NCBI RefSeq assembly: GCF_003253485.1
Contig: NZ_QKTX01000001.1
Coordinates: 186,001-250,000 of the forward strand
Direction of reading: 5' to 3'
DNA length: 64,000 nucleotides
From: Algoriphagus aquaeductus
GTDB taxonomy: Bacteria > Bacteroidota > Bacteroidia > Cytophagales > Cyclobacteriaceae
The notes beneath the pieces were generated by a model. The model saw only the letters and a program-made list of their open reading frames with translations. It was not told the DNA's origin and did no database searches. Of this stretch, positions 32,667 to 41,295 are shown one piece after another; the stretch's first letter is position 1; each line of letters begins with the position of its first letter. Position numbers and translations under genes: made by a program.

Positions 32667-33728
32667 ATGAATCAGATGATCCAGCCCTTTGTCAAACTTA
32701 TTACGCTCTTAGTGGCCCTTTTGGGCCTGGCAGTCGCCTTGGTGGGCGTGGTGGGGTTCGTCCTTTTTCTTTCTTATTCGGGGGTACAGCTCCCCAGTCT
32801 CACTGAAAAGGATCAGCCTGTCCCAGAGTCCATCGTCGAAATTCCCGTAGTCAAAGCTTTAGCCGAGGCAGCCAGTCTGTGGAAAGCACCTGATTGGGCG
32901 ACAGTAGATGGCGAACCCAATTCGGATGAAATCAAATATGGTCGCGAGCTGGTGGCCAATACGTCGGAGTTTCTCGGGCCAAAAGGAAAAGTCAAGGCCA
33001 TTTCAAATGGGATGAACTGTCAAAACTGCCATTTGCATGCCGGAACAGCCCCTTTGGGAAATAATTACGGAGCAGTGGCTGCCACTTATCCAAAATTCAG
33101 GGCTAGATCCGGTACTGAAGAGACAATTGAAAAGCGGATCAATGACTGTTTTGAAAGAAGTCTTAATGGGGAGGCTTTGGAAAACAATTCCAAAGAAATG
33201 CGAGCGATGGTCGCTTACATCAAATGGGTGGGAAAAGATGTCCCAAAAGGGGAAGTACCAAAAGGCTCTGGTCTCTACGAAGTGCCGCTGCTTGACCGTG
33301 CTGCCGATCCGATCAAAGGCAAATTAGTCTATGACAATCAATGTGCTTCCTGCCACCAAGCAGACGGTAAGGGAATGCCCAAACCGGATGGAACGGGTTA
33401 TCTATATCCCCCGCTTTGGGGAGAAAACAGTTATAATCATGGGGCGGGACTTTATCGCCTTTCCAGATTTGCCGGCTATGTAAAAGCGAATATGCCGCTG
33501 GGGGCTTCCTTTGAAAATCCGATGCTGAGTGATGAGGAAGCTTGGGATCTGGCAGCTTATGTGAACAGCATGGAAAGACCTGCCAAAGACCTTTCCAAAG
33601 ACTGGCCGGATATCTCAAAAAAGCCAATGGATCATCCGTTCGGGCCATTTTCGGATGAGTTTACCGAAGAGCAACACAAATTCGGACCTTTCAAGCCCAT
33701 CCAAGCGGCCAAAGCCCAAACCAAGTAA
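32667..33728 (+). CDS. tsdA: Dihaem c-type cytochrome, TsdA-like (thiosulfate dehydrogenase / tetrathionate reductase)
   Basis: A 353-residue periplasmic cytochrome anchored by one N-terminal helix (about 8-35). Two haem motifs are visible: CQNCH (Cys118) within GMNCQNCHLHAGTAPLGNNY and CASCH (Cys226) within QCASCHQADGKGMPKPDGTGYLYPPLWG. Spacing and surrounding residues are those of TsdA, which oxidises two thiosulfate to tetrathionate or works in reverse. The neighbouring sulfur genes and shared operator support this. The stop overlaps the start of the barrel gene by 1 bp (TAATG). Confidence 0.88.
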   Translation: MNQMIQPFVKLITLLVALLGLAVALVGVVGFVLFLSYSGVQLPSLTEKDQPVPESIVEIPVVKALAEAASLWKAPDWATVDGEPNSDEIKYGRELVANTSEFLGPKGKVKAISNGMNCQNCHLHAGTAPLGNNYGAVAATYPKFRARSGTEETIEKRINDCFERSLNGEALENNSKEMRAMVAYIKWVGKDVPKGEVPKGSGLYEVPLLDRAADPIKGKLVYDNQCASCHQADGKGMPKPDGTGYLYPPLWGENSYNHGAGLYRLSRFAGYVKANMPLGASFENPMLSDEEAWDLAAYVNSMERPAKDLSKDWPDISKKPMDHPFGPFSDEFTEEQHKFGPFKPIQAAKAQTK

Positions 33729-35083
33729 TGCTTCGATTTATTTTGCTTTCAATTTTCGCTTTGGGGTTTCACTTTCTACTGAAAGCCCAAACGGAAGAGA
33801 AGAAAATTGACATACTTCCAGAGGTTCATTTCAGGACTTTTTGGATGAATACTTCCTATTCAGATGCCGAGTTCAAGTCTGATTATGCCTTGGGAATGAG
33901 CTTAAACCTCGGAGCAAAAATCAACTACGCCAACTACTGGAGTTTCCACCTGGGCTATCGGTCTTTTGCCAATTTGAGGAGTTCGGATATTTGGTCTCCT
34001 GACCCGGGTACGGGTCAGGCTAATCGTTATGAGATTGGACTTTTTGACGTGTTGGATCCTCGAGATCGGTTTTTTGGTAAGTGGGAGACGTTTTCTTTAA
34101 GTTATTCAAAAGATCGGTATGGGATAAAGGCTGGTCGGACGGGAATCAATACAGACTGGGTCAATGCACAGGATGGAAGGCTTTCTCCTACCGCGGTGGA
34201 GGGTGTTCATGCTTGGTTTTCACCTGTTAATAATTGGAAAATCGGCTTTTGGGCAATCGGAAGAATGAGTGTCAGAGGAAGCAGCGAATGGCTGAGAGTG
34301 GGGGAGACGGTGGGGCTGTATCCCCAAGGCAGAAACGTCTCAGGAAATCCCGGTAACTATTTTGGGAATACAGATAGCAAGTGGCTGAGTATTGTCGAGG
34401 TAGATCGGGAATTTAGTAAGGGTAGTAAGCTCCATTTTTCCCACACGTTGACGCAAAACCTTTTTTCTACCACTTGGGGGGCTTTCGAGAAAAGCAAAAA
34501 ATTAAATCAAGGTACGCTGAACCTAGGTGTCCAATCTGGGATACAGCATACGGTGGGTAAGGGTGGGAATTCTGATCTTAGCCTTGCTTACAAAGCGCAA
34601 GGAGATTTGAATTATGCACTATCCGGTAGAATAGGCTGGAGAAATGGGCGGTGGATTACTCATCTCAATTATACTCATGTGGGAGGAAGAGGGCGTTGGC
34701 TCAGCCCTCGGGAATGGGGAAAAGATGCTTGGTATACTTTTATGCCCAGGGAACGAAATGAGGGATATGAATCTTTGAATGCTTTGGTTGGATATGTAGC
34801 GTATCGACTGGAGAAAATACCTTTGCAGCTCTATGCCCATGGAGGAATTCACCGGCTTTCGGAAGTAGCTGATGCTTCGGCTAATAAGTACAATTTCCCC
34901 AGCTATCGACAGCTCAATGTGGGATTGATCTATCAACCTGAAAAAATAAAAAATCTGGATGTTCATCTGCTATTGGTCAGCAAAGAACCTCTTTCTTCCG
35001 AAAAATTGACTCCCAATCAGACCTACAACAAAGTGGAGCTGCTTCATTTGAATGGGATCGTCAATTGGAGGTGGAATAAATAA
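33728..35083 (+). CDS. Outer-membrane beta-barrel protein co-expressed with TsdA
   Basis: A 451-residue protein with a signal peptide (RFILLSIFALGFHFLLKAQ) and alternating aromatic/hydrophilic strands typical of a porin (YWSFHLGYRSFANL, WETFSLSYSKDRYGIKAG, LNVGLIYQPEKIKNLDVHLLLVS). The general pattern resembles OprD/alginate-export-like 16- to 18-strand porins, but no named family is certain. The 1-bp overlap with the TsdA gene indicates strict co-translation, so it may be the entry pore for thiosulfate or tetrathionate. Confidence 0.75.
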   Translation: MLRFILLSIFALGFHFLLKAQTEEKKIDILPEVHFRTFWMNTSYSDAEFKSDYALGMSLNLGAKINYANYWSFHLGYRSFANLRSSDIWSPDPGTGQANRYEIGLFDVLDPRDRFFGKWETFSLSYSKDRYGIKAGRTGINTDWVNAQDGRLSPTAVEGVHAWFSPVNNWKIGFWAIGRMSVRGSSEWLRVGETVGLYPQGRNVSGNPGNYFGNTDSKWLSIVEVDREFSKGSKLHFSHTLTQNLFSTTWGAFEKSKKLNQGTLNLGVQSGIQHTVGKGGNSDLSLAYKAQGDLNYALSGRIGWRNGRWITHLNYTHVGGRGRWLSPREWGKDAWYTFMPRERNEGYESLNALVGYVAYRLEKIPLQLYAHGGIHRLSEVADASANKYNFPSYRQLNVGLIYQPEKIKNLDVHLLLVSKEPLSSEKLTPNQTYNKVELLHLNGIVNWRWNK

Positions 35084-35389
35084 AATACAAAATGACCAAA
35101 GGTAAAAAATGGTGAAACCAAGGCATTTTCTGAAAAAATTAGGAATTACCGATTCCTCTTCTCACCTTTGACTTGTCGAAGAAATGTTTTCGATACTTGT
35201 CACCAAGTTTAGCATCGGCGATTCACCTGCCACAAGTAGCAAATCAAGAGTTCTCCAAACACAGGTTTTACTTCTTCTTCTTCTACTTTTTTGATTCCAC
35301 TAAGATTTCGGTCTTTTCGAATTGAAACCTGCAGTTTACAATCCTTACGAGAACCCAGATTTCCTATTTTCCAATAAAATTCCCAAGTT
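35084..35389. other. 306-bp intergenic stretch upstream of the desaturase
   Basis: No gene is seen. A -7-like element CACCTTTG lies at 35163-35170. Minor ORFs on both strands have poor composition. The desaturase frame opens after TAA at 35375-35377. Confidence 0.4.
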
Positions 35390-36511
35390 ATTAAGACCAT
35401 TCGTTTCTCAGAATCAGCACTGTCTGAATTCTCCCTCACGCTCAGAAGTCGAGTCAACGACTACTTCAAGTCCACTCAGCAATCCAAATTTGCCAACAAT
35501 GAAATGATCTTCAAGACAGTAGTCATGATGTTGGTCTATTTTGTGCCGGTAATTTTAATAATTACAGGAGTTGCAAATCAGACTTGGCAATTGTTCGCCT
35601 GTTTTATTTTAAGTGGTTTTGGAATGGCAGGAATAGGCATGGGAGTAATGCATGATGCCATCCATGGGACATATTCACAGAATTCCAAAATCAACAAGCT
35701 TCTTGGATATACCCTCAACATGGTTGGCGCGAATGCTACGGTCTGGAGGATACAGCACAATGTTCTTCATCATTCCTATACCAATATCCATGAAGGGGAT
35801 GATGATATCAATGCTCCGTTTTTTCTACGGTTCTCACCCAACATGGAAAAAAATGCCTTGCATCCCTATCAACATTGGTATACCTGGTTTTTTTACGGCC
35901 TTTCTACCGTTTCTTGGGTGACGACTAAGGATTTTATCAGACTCAACCGCTATTACAAAATGGGTTTGTTAAAAGGTAAAAACGTATACCGAAATACCAT
36001 ATTTAAGATTCTTGCGTGGAAAATCGTTTACTACGCCTTTACTCTTGGACTTCCAATCGCCTTTTCTCCTTTTGGAGTGGGAGAGATTCTGTTGGCCTAC
36101 CTCGCCTTACATTTCGTGACCGGGCTCAGTATTTCGCTGGTTTTCCAAACAGCCCATGTCATGCCTGAAATGGCATTTCCTGAACCTGATGAGCACGGTA
36201 TGGTGGAAGGGGAGCGGATGCTTCATCAACTGGCCACTACCTCAAATTATTCCGAAAAGAGTAAAATCTTCTCTTGGATGATAGGAGGACTCAATTACCA
36301 AGTGGAGCATCATTTGTTTCCGGATATCTGCCATGTGCACTATCGAAAGATAGCCCCGATTGTCAAGGCCACCGCGGCCGAATACAATATTCCTTATTAT
36401 TCAAAAAAGACATTTTTTGATGCTTTAAAGGCTCATTTTCATATGCTATACCTTTTGGGAAATGCAGAAATGGAGCCCGTAAAAGCTTATGCAAACAACC
36501 ATGAACATTAA
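35390..36511 (+). CDS. Membrane fatty-acid desaturase (acyl-CoA/acyl-lipid type), start probably non-ATG
   Basis: A di-iron membrane desaturase with all three His boxes: HDAIHG, HNVLHHSYTN and QVEHHLFPDICH. The first ATG (35504) would cut off the N-terminus, yet the same frame upstream reads KTIRFSESALSEF then LRSRVNDYFKS, which matches the conserved N-terminal region of Bacteroidota desaturases of about 360-370 residues. No ATG, GTG or TTG exists in this extension, whose frame opens at 35378. ATT at 35390 (giving MKTIRF) or 35399, or CTG at 35420, are the candidates. Four hydrophobic helices are visible. The product adjusts membrane fluidity; the cold-shock genes follow immediately. Confidence 0.85.
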   Translation: MKTIRFSESALSEFSLTLRSRVNDYFKSTQQSKFANNEMIFKTVVMMLVYFVPVILIITGVANQTWQLFACFILSGFGMAGIGMGVMHDAIHGTYSQNSKINKLLGYTLNMVGANATVWRIQHNVLHHSYTNIHEGDDDINAPFFLRFSPNMEKNALHPYQHWYTWFFYGLSTVSWVTTKDFIRLNRYYKMGLLKGKNVYRNTIFKILAWKIVYYAFTLGLPIAFSPFGVGEILLAYLALHFVTGLSISLVFQTAHVMPEMAFPEPDEHGMVEGERMLHQLATTSNYSEKSKIFSWMIGGLNYQVEHHLFPDICHVHYRKIAPIVKATAAEYNIPYYSKKTFFDALKAHFHMLYLLGNAEMEPVKAYANNHEH

Positions 36512-37694
36512 TAAAAAACATACAAAACCTGCTCCATCTATCCGTGGAGGAAACCCGGACAGAAGACAGGTCAAAAAGAAAAAAGAGTCTACGTTGGATC
36601 CTCGGCTTTTTGTAAAGAAAGCCCAGCCAAGTGGACAAGAAGGTTTTCGAACTGAAAAATCCTTTGAAAATCTTGGGCTAAGCGCCAGGTTGCTTCAAAA
36701 TATTCAGGCCAAAGGGTATTTGACCCTGACCAATATACAGGAGCAATCGATTTTGCCTCTTCTTGAGGGAAAAGATATGATGGCCATTTCAAAGACTGGA
36801 TCTGGAAAAACAGCTGCGTTTTTGATTCCCATCATTGAGCATGCGCTGAAAGACCCCAGGAATTTCACTGCATTGGTGGTGACTCCTACGAGAGAACTTG
36901 CTCTACAGATTGAAGAAGAATTCAAGAGCTTGACTCAGGGGATGCAGTTGTATTCGGCCACCTTTATCGGAGGGACAAATATCAACTCGGATCATGCCAA
37001 ACTGGAACGAAAGCTTCAAGTCATTGTCGGTACTCCCGGAAGATTACTTGATCTCAGCGATCGTAAAGTATTGGATTTGAGAAAGGTAAATACCTTGGTT
37101 TTGGACGAGTTTGACAGGATGTTGGACATGGGCTTTGTGCTTGATGTCAACAAGCTGGTCAATAGGATCGGAAAACGTGATCAGACGTTGCTTTTTTCGG
37201 CCACGCTTGAACCCGCCCAAAAGAAACTCATCGACGGCTTGCTCAGCAATCCTGTCGAAGTGAAAGTGAATAGTGGGTCCGGAACCAATGAAAATATCGA
37301 ACAACAAACCATTCGAGTGCCCGAGGGACAGGATAAGTTTGATGTTTTGGCAGATCTGTTTGGGAGTTCAGAATTGGAAAAAGTAATCCTATTCACAGAA
37401 ACCAAAAGATTGGCCGATAGACTGGCCAAAAAACTGATTCAGTCCGGAATTCCTGCCGGGCAGATTCATGGAGATAAGTCTCAGAATTTTAGAAATCGAA
37501 TGATTGAGGAATTCAAAAATGGGACAATCCGGGTACTGGTGGCCACTGACGTGGCAGCCAGAGGGATCGATGTAGCTGATGTGAGTCATGTGATCAACTA
37601 TCAGCTACCGATGACCATGGATGCTTACATCCATCGTATCGGAAGGACAGGCAGAGCCGGCAAGGTCGGTCATGCCATCACGTTTGTTAACTAA
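36489..37694 (+). CDS. DEAD-box RNA helicase (RhlE-like)
   Basis: A 401-residue protein with a basic N-terminal arm (1-55). Helicase motifs follow: Q motif GYLTLTNIQEQSI, Walker A SKTGSGKTAAF, PTRELALQ, GTPGRLLDL, the DEAD-box variant VLDEFDRMLDMGF (DEFD), FSATL, VATDVAARGIDV and HRIGRTGRAG. The reading DEFD instead of DEAD is notable. The ORF ends directly after motif VI, without the basic tail of many RhlE proteins. The start lies inside the desaturase end; ATG 36501 is an alternative. It unwinds structured RNA in the cold, in line with the downstream Csp gene. Confidence 0.9.
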   Translation: MQTTMNINKKHTKPAPSIRGGNPDRRQVKKKKESTLDPRLFVKKAQPSGQEGFRTEKSFENLGLSARLLQNIQAKGYLTLTNIQEQSILPLLEGKDMMAISKTGSGKTAAFLIPIIEHALKDPRNFTALVVTPTRELALQIEEEFKSLTQGMQLYSATFIGGTNINSDHAKLERKLQVIVGTPGRLLDLSDRKVLDLRKVNTLVLDEFDRMLDMGFVLDVNKLVNRIGKRDQTLLFSATLEPAQKKLIDGLLSNPVEVKVNSGSGTNENIEQQTIRVPEGQDKFDVLADLFGSSELEKVILFTETKRLADRLAKKLIQSGIPAGQIHGDKSQNFRNRMIEEFKNGTIRVLVATDVAARGIDVADVSHVINYQLPMTMDAYIHRIGRTGRAGKVGHAITFVN

Positions 37695-37703
37695 CCCATT
37701 TGC

Positions 37704-37943
37704 ATGTCAAAAAATCAAAACACATTCATCAAAAAACAAAAGGCTGAGCTAAAGAAGCGTAAGCAGAAAGAAAAACTCGAAAAGAAACTTGAGCGAAAAG
37801 GTCAACCCAAAGACGGTAGCCTTGATAATATGATCGCTTATGTGGATGAATTCGGTAATATTTCTGATACTCCTCCGCCACCTCCAGTCGAGAGAAAAAC
37901 AAATTCAAATCAATCCAATCAAAACAGAGTAAAAACAAATTAA
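37704..37943 (+). CDS. Lys-rich small protein of the helicase-Csp cluster
   Basis: A 79-residue protein. Its first 35 residues are almost all basic helix (KKQKAELKKRKQKEKLEKKLERK). A short conserved-looking core DNMIAYVDEFGNISDTPPPPP and a disordered N/Q-rich end follow. It probably binds RNA or ribosomes. It lies 9 bp after the DEAD-box gene and 13 bp before the cold-shock gene; this three-gene order is common in the phylum. Function unknown. Confidence 0.8.
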   Translation: MSKNQNTFIKKQKAELKKRKQKEKLEKKLERKGQPKDGSLDNMIAYVDEFGNISDTPPPPPVERKTNSNQSNQNRVKTN

Positions 37944-37956
37944 AATTTCAGAAATC

Positions 37957-38151
37957 ATGAATGAAGGAACAGTAAAATTCTTTAACACTACCAAAGGCTT
38001 TGGATTCATCACACCAGCAGACAACAGCGAGGACGTATTCGTTCATCACAGCGGTCTGGTTCACGAAATCCGTGAAAACGACAAGGTGAAGTATGATCTG
38101 GTACAAGGTAAGAAGGGCATCAATGCCGTAAATGTGAAAGTGGTTAGATAA
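37957..38151 (+). CDS. cspA: Cold-shock protein (CspA family)
   Basis: A 64-residue OB-fold protein with RNP1 KGFGFIT and RNP2 VFVHHSGL motifs, preceded by MNEGTVKFFNTT. It is a nucleic-acid chaperone that melts mRNA structure. Last gene of the helicase-Lys-rich-Csp cluster, closed by a strong terminator. Confidence 0.96.
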   Translation: MNEGTVKFFNTTKGFGFITPADNSEDVFVHHSGLVHEIRENDKVKYDLVQGKKGINAVNVKVVR

Positions 38152-38172
38152 TCCATTTCACCTTGGTGTACT

Positions 38173-38211
38173 AATCCCCGGTTAACCTCTGGTTTGCCGG
38201 GGATTTTTTTT
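38173..38211 (+). terminator. Intrinsic terminator of the cold-shock gene
   Basis: AATCCCCGG (38173-38181) pairs with CCGGGGATT (38197-38205), then T residues to 38211. The convergent dehydrogenase stop codon lies within the T-run. Confidence 0.9.
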
Positions 38212-39205
38212 AGTCCGCTTTGATTTCATTTGATAATACATCCCCACGTTGGTAGGAGCTGATATTCTCGAGTGTAGTGGTGGCGATCTGCTCCAAGGCC
38301 TCATGAGTCAAAAATGCCTGATGTCCGGTAATCAGTACATTGGGGAACGTCATGAGTCTGGAGATCTGCTCATCTTCCAAAATCTCCTCAGATAGATTTT
38401 TGAAGAAAATATGCTCTTCCTGCTCATAGACATCAATGCCGAGAAATCCGATTTTTTTAGATTTCAATGCTTTGATGACAGCTTTGGTGTCGACCAATGC
38501 CCCACGGCTGGTATTGATCAGGATGACTCCATTTGGCATTATGCCCAGGGAATGTCCATTGATCAAATGTCTGGTTTCGGGTGTAAGGGGGCAATGAAGG
38601 GATAAGATTTGACTTTTTTTCAAGACCTCATTCAATTCGAGGTATTGCACTCCGAGTTCCTTCATTTCCTGACTTTGGTGAAGATCATAGGCCAAAATGG
38701 AACATCCAAAGCCTTTCGAAATCCTACAGAATGCCTTCCCGATAGCACCGGTACCGATGACCCCGATGGTTTTCCCATGGATATTTGACCCGGTAAGCCC
38801 CTCTAAGGAGAAATTATTTTCTCTGACTCGATTGTAGGCTTTATGTGTCTTTCTCATCAGCGTGAGTAGAATGGCAAAAGCATGCTCCGCTACCGCTTCA
38901 GGGCTGTAAGCAGGTACTCTTACTACCCTAACTCCATATTTCTTGGCAGATTGAAGATCTACCTGGTTGTACCCGGCACATCGGAGTGCAATCAGCTTGA
39001 TTCCGATTTGACTGAGTTTTTTTAGAATGTACTCATCAATCCGATCATTGACGAAGGAGCAAATGACCTCATGACCCTCTGCCAAAGTCACTGTTTTATA
39101 ATCTAACTGTGCATCAAAAAAACTGAATTCATGTTCAGATTTTCTGCCATAGGTTAGAAAGCTTTCCTTGTCATAGGTTTTGGTGCTAAAAAAGGCAATT
39201 TTCAT
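38210..39205 (-). CDS. ldhA: D-2-hydroxyacid dehydrogenase (D-lactate dehydrogenase type)
   Basis: A 331-residue NAD-dependent dehydrogenase. ATG 39205 gives MKIAFFSTKTYDKESF, the exact family start; the ORF continues upstream without conservation. Motifs: LRCAGYNQVD, NAD-binding GVIGTGAIGKAF, HCPLTPETRHLIN, NTSRGALVDT (Arg) and GIDVYEQEE (Glu), with the catalytic His in ITGHQAFLTHEAL. It reduces pyruvate to D-lactate, or acts on similar 2-oxoacids. A -7-like TACCTTTG lies one base before the ATG. Confidence 0.9.
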   Translation of the reverse strand: MKIAFFSTKTYDKESFLTYGRKSEHEFSFFDAQLDYKTVTLAEGHEVICSFVNDRIDEYILKKLSQIGIKLIALRCAGYNQVDLQSAKKYGVRVVRVPAYSPEAVAEHAFAILLTLMRKTHKAYNRVRENNFSLEGLTGSNIHGKTIGVIGTGAIGKAFCRISKGFGCSILAYDLHQSQEMKELGVQYLELNEVLKKSQILSLHCPLTPETRHLINGHSLGIMPNGVILINTSRGALVDTKAVIKALKSKKIGFLGIDVYEQEEHIFFKNLSEEILEDEQISRLMTFPNVLITGHQAFLTHEALEQIATTTLENISSYQRGDVLSNEIKAD

Positions 39206-39345
39206 ACAAAGGTAGGGTTGGGGTTTGGTTCGAAATAGGGGAGAGGGTCTAAGGAGAGTAGGGATTATTGTAGGAGGTATTCCATTTTTCATTTGGAATT
39301 TGACCACATCCGCTTAATATTGCTTCTGTAACTTAATCTAAAACC

Positions 39346-39780
39346 ATGAAAAAATCTATCCTTGGCGTATTGTCCTTTTGGTTTGTATTTGCCTGCAATC
39401 CATCCCAAAATCAATCAGTGATAGAAGATTCCATGCCTCCCGAAACACAAATAAAAGAAGTAGCTATGCCAGACTCGGTTCTCCGTCACGTTGTATTGTT
39501 TGGCTTTAAGGAAACTTCCAGCCCGGAAGATATCCAAAAAGTCATCGATTCTTTTAAAGCCCTTCCTTCGCAGATTTCAGAAATCAAAGATTTTGAGTGG
39601 GGAACCAACTCCAGTCCTGAGGGGCTCAACCAGGGCCTGACCCATGCTTTTACGCTTACCTTTCATTCGGATAAGGATCGGGATGCCTACTTGCCACATC
39701 CCGCCCACAAAGAGTTTGGGGCCGTATTGGGGCCGCATTTGGCCAAGGTGACAGTATTGGATTATTGGACCAAACCCTGA
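39346..39780 (+). CDS. Dabb-family (stress-responsive A/B barrel) lipoprotein
   Basis: A 144-residue lipoprotein: signal MKKSILGVLSFWFVFAC (Cys17), then a Ser/Gln-rich linker and a Dabb domain from about 45 (VLRHVVLFGFKETSSPEDIQKVIDSFKALP, YLPHPAHKEFGAVLGPHL). Dabb domains form small dimeric barrels of uncertain function. Its stop codon abuts the stop of the convergent gene at 39781 with no gap. Confidence 0.88.
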   Translation: MKKSILGVLSFWFVFACNPSQNQSVIEDSMPPETQIKEVAMPDSVLRHVVLFGFKETSSPEDIQKVIDSFKALPSQISEIKDFEWGTNSSPEGLNQGLTHAFTLTFHSDKDRDAYLPHPAHKEFGAVLGPHLAKVTVLDYWTKP

Positions 39781-40185
39781 TTATTTATCGTAAGGGAGGG
39801 ATCCGTCGGTTTGGCTGGTTGAAGTGGCGTTGATCACCTCGGTGACGACAAAAACGCTTGTGCCTCTCCATGGAAGCATGCCATTGTATTCTTGGTAGCG
39901 CAATTCTAGGTGTTTTCCTGAATTGCGCTCCAAAATGGCCGCTACTTCAGGATCGGTGACGCTAAACCGGAATTCATTGCTTTGTAAGGCACCGGAAGTG
40001 GGACTTTGAAATCCTTCTTGCACCATTCTCCCTTCCCAAGTCTTGAAAATGACTCCTTTCTTAACAAAATAATTGAGACTTCCCGCCTTGACGCCTTCTC
40101 CAAAAACAAAGTAAAATTTCCACCAAAAGAAGATTCCCAAGACGGCTATCAAAATCAATCCCGTGATCCATGCAAACTTTTTCAT
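39781..40185 (-). CDS. Membrane-anchored hypothetical protein
   Basis: A 134-residue protein with one N-terminal helix (KKFAWITGLILIAVLGIFFWWKFY) and a soluble domain of about 105 residues (GEGVKAGSLNYFVKKGVIFKTWEGRMVQEGF, FRFSVTDPEVAAILERNSGKHLELRYQEY). This is a recurrent Bacteroidota protein without known function. ATG 40185 is preferred over 40209 because the anchor starts there. It ends directly at the stop of the Dabb gene. Confidence 0.75.
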   Translation of the reverse strand: MKKFAWITGLILIAVLGIFFWWKFYFVFGEGVKAGSLNYFVKKGVIFKTWEGRMVQEGFQSPTSGALQSNEFRFSVTDPEVAAILERNSGKHLELRYQEYNGMLPWRGTSVFVVTEVINATSTSQTDGSLPYDK

Positions 40186-40290
40186 AATTTGAAACAATTG
40201 AGGTTTCACTAAATATAGGCAGTTGAAAATTCAAAAAAATCACCTTTCCAATTTTTTTAAACCTCCTGCCTAATCAGATGTTCTGATGCT

Positions 40291-40896
40291 ATGCAACAAT
40301 CTATTTTTGGAACAAATTCTCAAAATCTCTTGCCCTTTGAGGGGGAATCCTACCTGTATTCCGGATTTTTTACCAAAACTCAATCCGATCGATTTTTAAA
40401 GGTCCTTGTAAAGGAATTGGCATGGCAACAGGAACCTATCTGGATGTTTGGAAAGCAGGTTATGCAGCCAAGACTTACGGCTTTATATGGTGATGCTGAC
40501 AAGCCGTACGGGTATTCTGGGATTTCCATGAAGCCTCTGGATTGGACAGATGAGCTTCTGGAAATCCGTGATCTTGTAAGGCAACATATCGGGGTAGAGT
40601 TTACGCATGTGCTTTGCAATTATTATCGGGATGGAAATGACAGCATGGGCTGGCATAGAGATAATGAGGCTGTTTTGGGTAAAAACCCGAGTATCGCATC
40701 AGTAACCTTTGGGGCGACGCGGATTTTTCAGATGAGACATCATGCTACTAAAAACCATAAAATTGAAATTCCGCTCACCCATGGCAGTTTGTTGCTGATG
40801 ACCGGCCAAAGTCAGCACTTTTGGGAGCATCAACTTCCAAAAACCAAAAAAGTAAATTCTCCCCGAATCAATCTGACATTCAGAAAGTTGATTTAA
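40291..40896 (+). CDS. alkB: AlkB-type 2-oxoglutarate/Fe(II) dioxygenase
   Basis: A 201-residue AlkB-family demethylase. The iron ligands are visible as HRD (His122, Asp124) in NYYRDGNDSMGWHRDNE and a distal His in GQSQHFWEHQLPK. The 2-oxoglutarate Arg occurs in RINLTFRKL. It repairs alkylated bases by oxidative demethylation. Size and motif order resemble the short ALKBH2/3-like bacterial group. It converges on the response regulator with 6 bp between the stops. Confidence 0.93.
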   Translation: MQQSIFGTNSQNLLPFEGESYLYSGFFTKTQSDRFLKVLVKELAWQQEPIWMFGKQVMQPRLTALYGDADKPYGYSGISMKPLDWTDELLEIRDLVRQHIGVEFTHVLCNYYRDGNDSMGWHRDNEAVLGKNPSIASVTFGATRIFQMRHHATKNHKIEIPLTHGSLLLMTGQSQHFWEHQLPKTKKVNSPRINLTFRKLI

Positions 40897-40902
40897 CCGG
40901 CT

Positions 40903-41295
40903 CTAAATAAAAATTGGCTGATCCTTTAGATTGATCAGGTAGTTCATCATGAGAGGTTTTTCGATGTATTCGATGACAGAAGGGTACTTGATGGCTTTTT
41001 TCTTATCATCCATACTTACGGAGGAGGTGATCAGGATGACTTTGATTTTCTCCGGGCGATTGAGCGTTTGCAGATAATCCAATACTCCCCAACCGTCAAT
41101 GTCAGTCATATAGATGTCCAGAAAAATCAAAAGATTTGAAATTTCCTTGTCTTTTAGCTCGGACAGGTAATTGATGATTTCTTGCCCACCGGCAAAAGTC
41201 AAAGGGGTCTCTGAAATTCCGGATTTTTTTGCTAGTAGCTTATGAAAAAAAATGTATTCTGGATCGTCATCTACGATAATCAAATCAAAATTCAT
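40903..41295 (-). CDS. Single-domain response regulator
   Basis: A 130-residue CheY-like receiver without output domain: acidic pocket DDD (residues 9-11), phospho-acceptor Asp60 in IFLDIYMTDIDG, Thr/Ser in LITSSVS and Lys in EKPL. It probably relays phosphate from a hybrid kinase encoded elsewhere. No kinase is adjacent. Confidence 0.9.
   Translation of the reverse strand: MNFDLIIVDDDPEYIFFHKLLAKKSGISETPLTFAGGQEIINYLSELKDKEISNLLIFLDIYMTDIDGWGVLDYLQTLNRPEKIKVILITSSVSMDDKKKAIKYPSVIEYIEKPLMMNYLINLKDQPIFI

Noticed and set aside
35209..35507. Two short ORFs (minus 35209-35457, plus 35322-35507) before the desaturase
   Set aside because: Both overlap the better-supported N-terminal extension of the desaturase in another frame.
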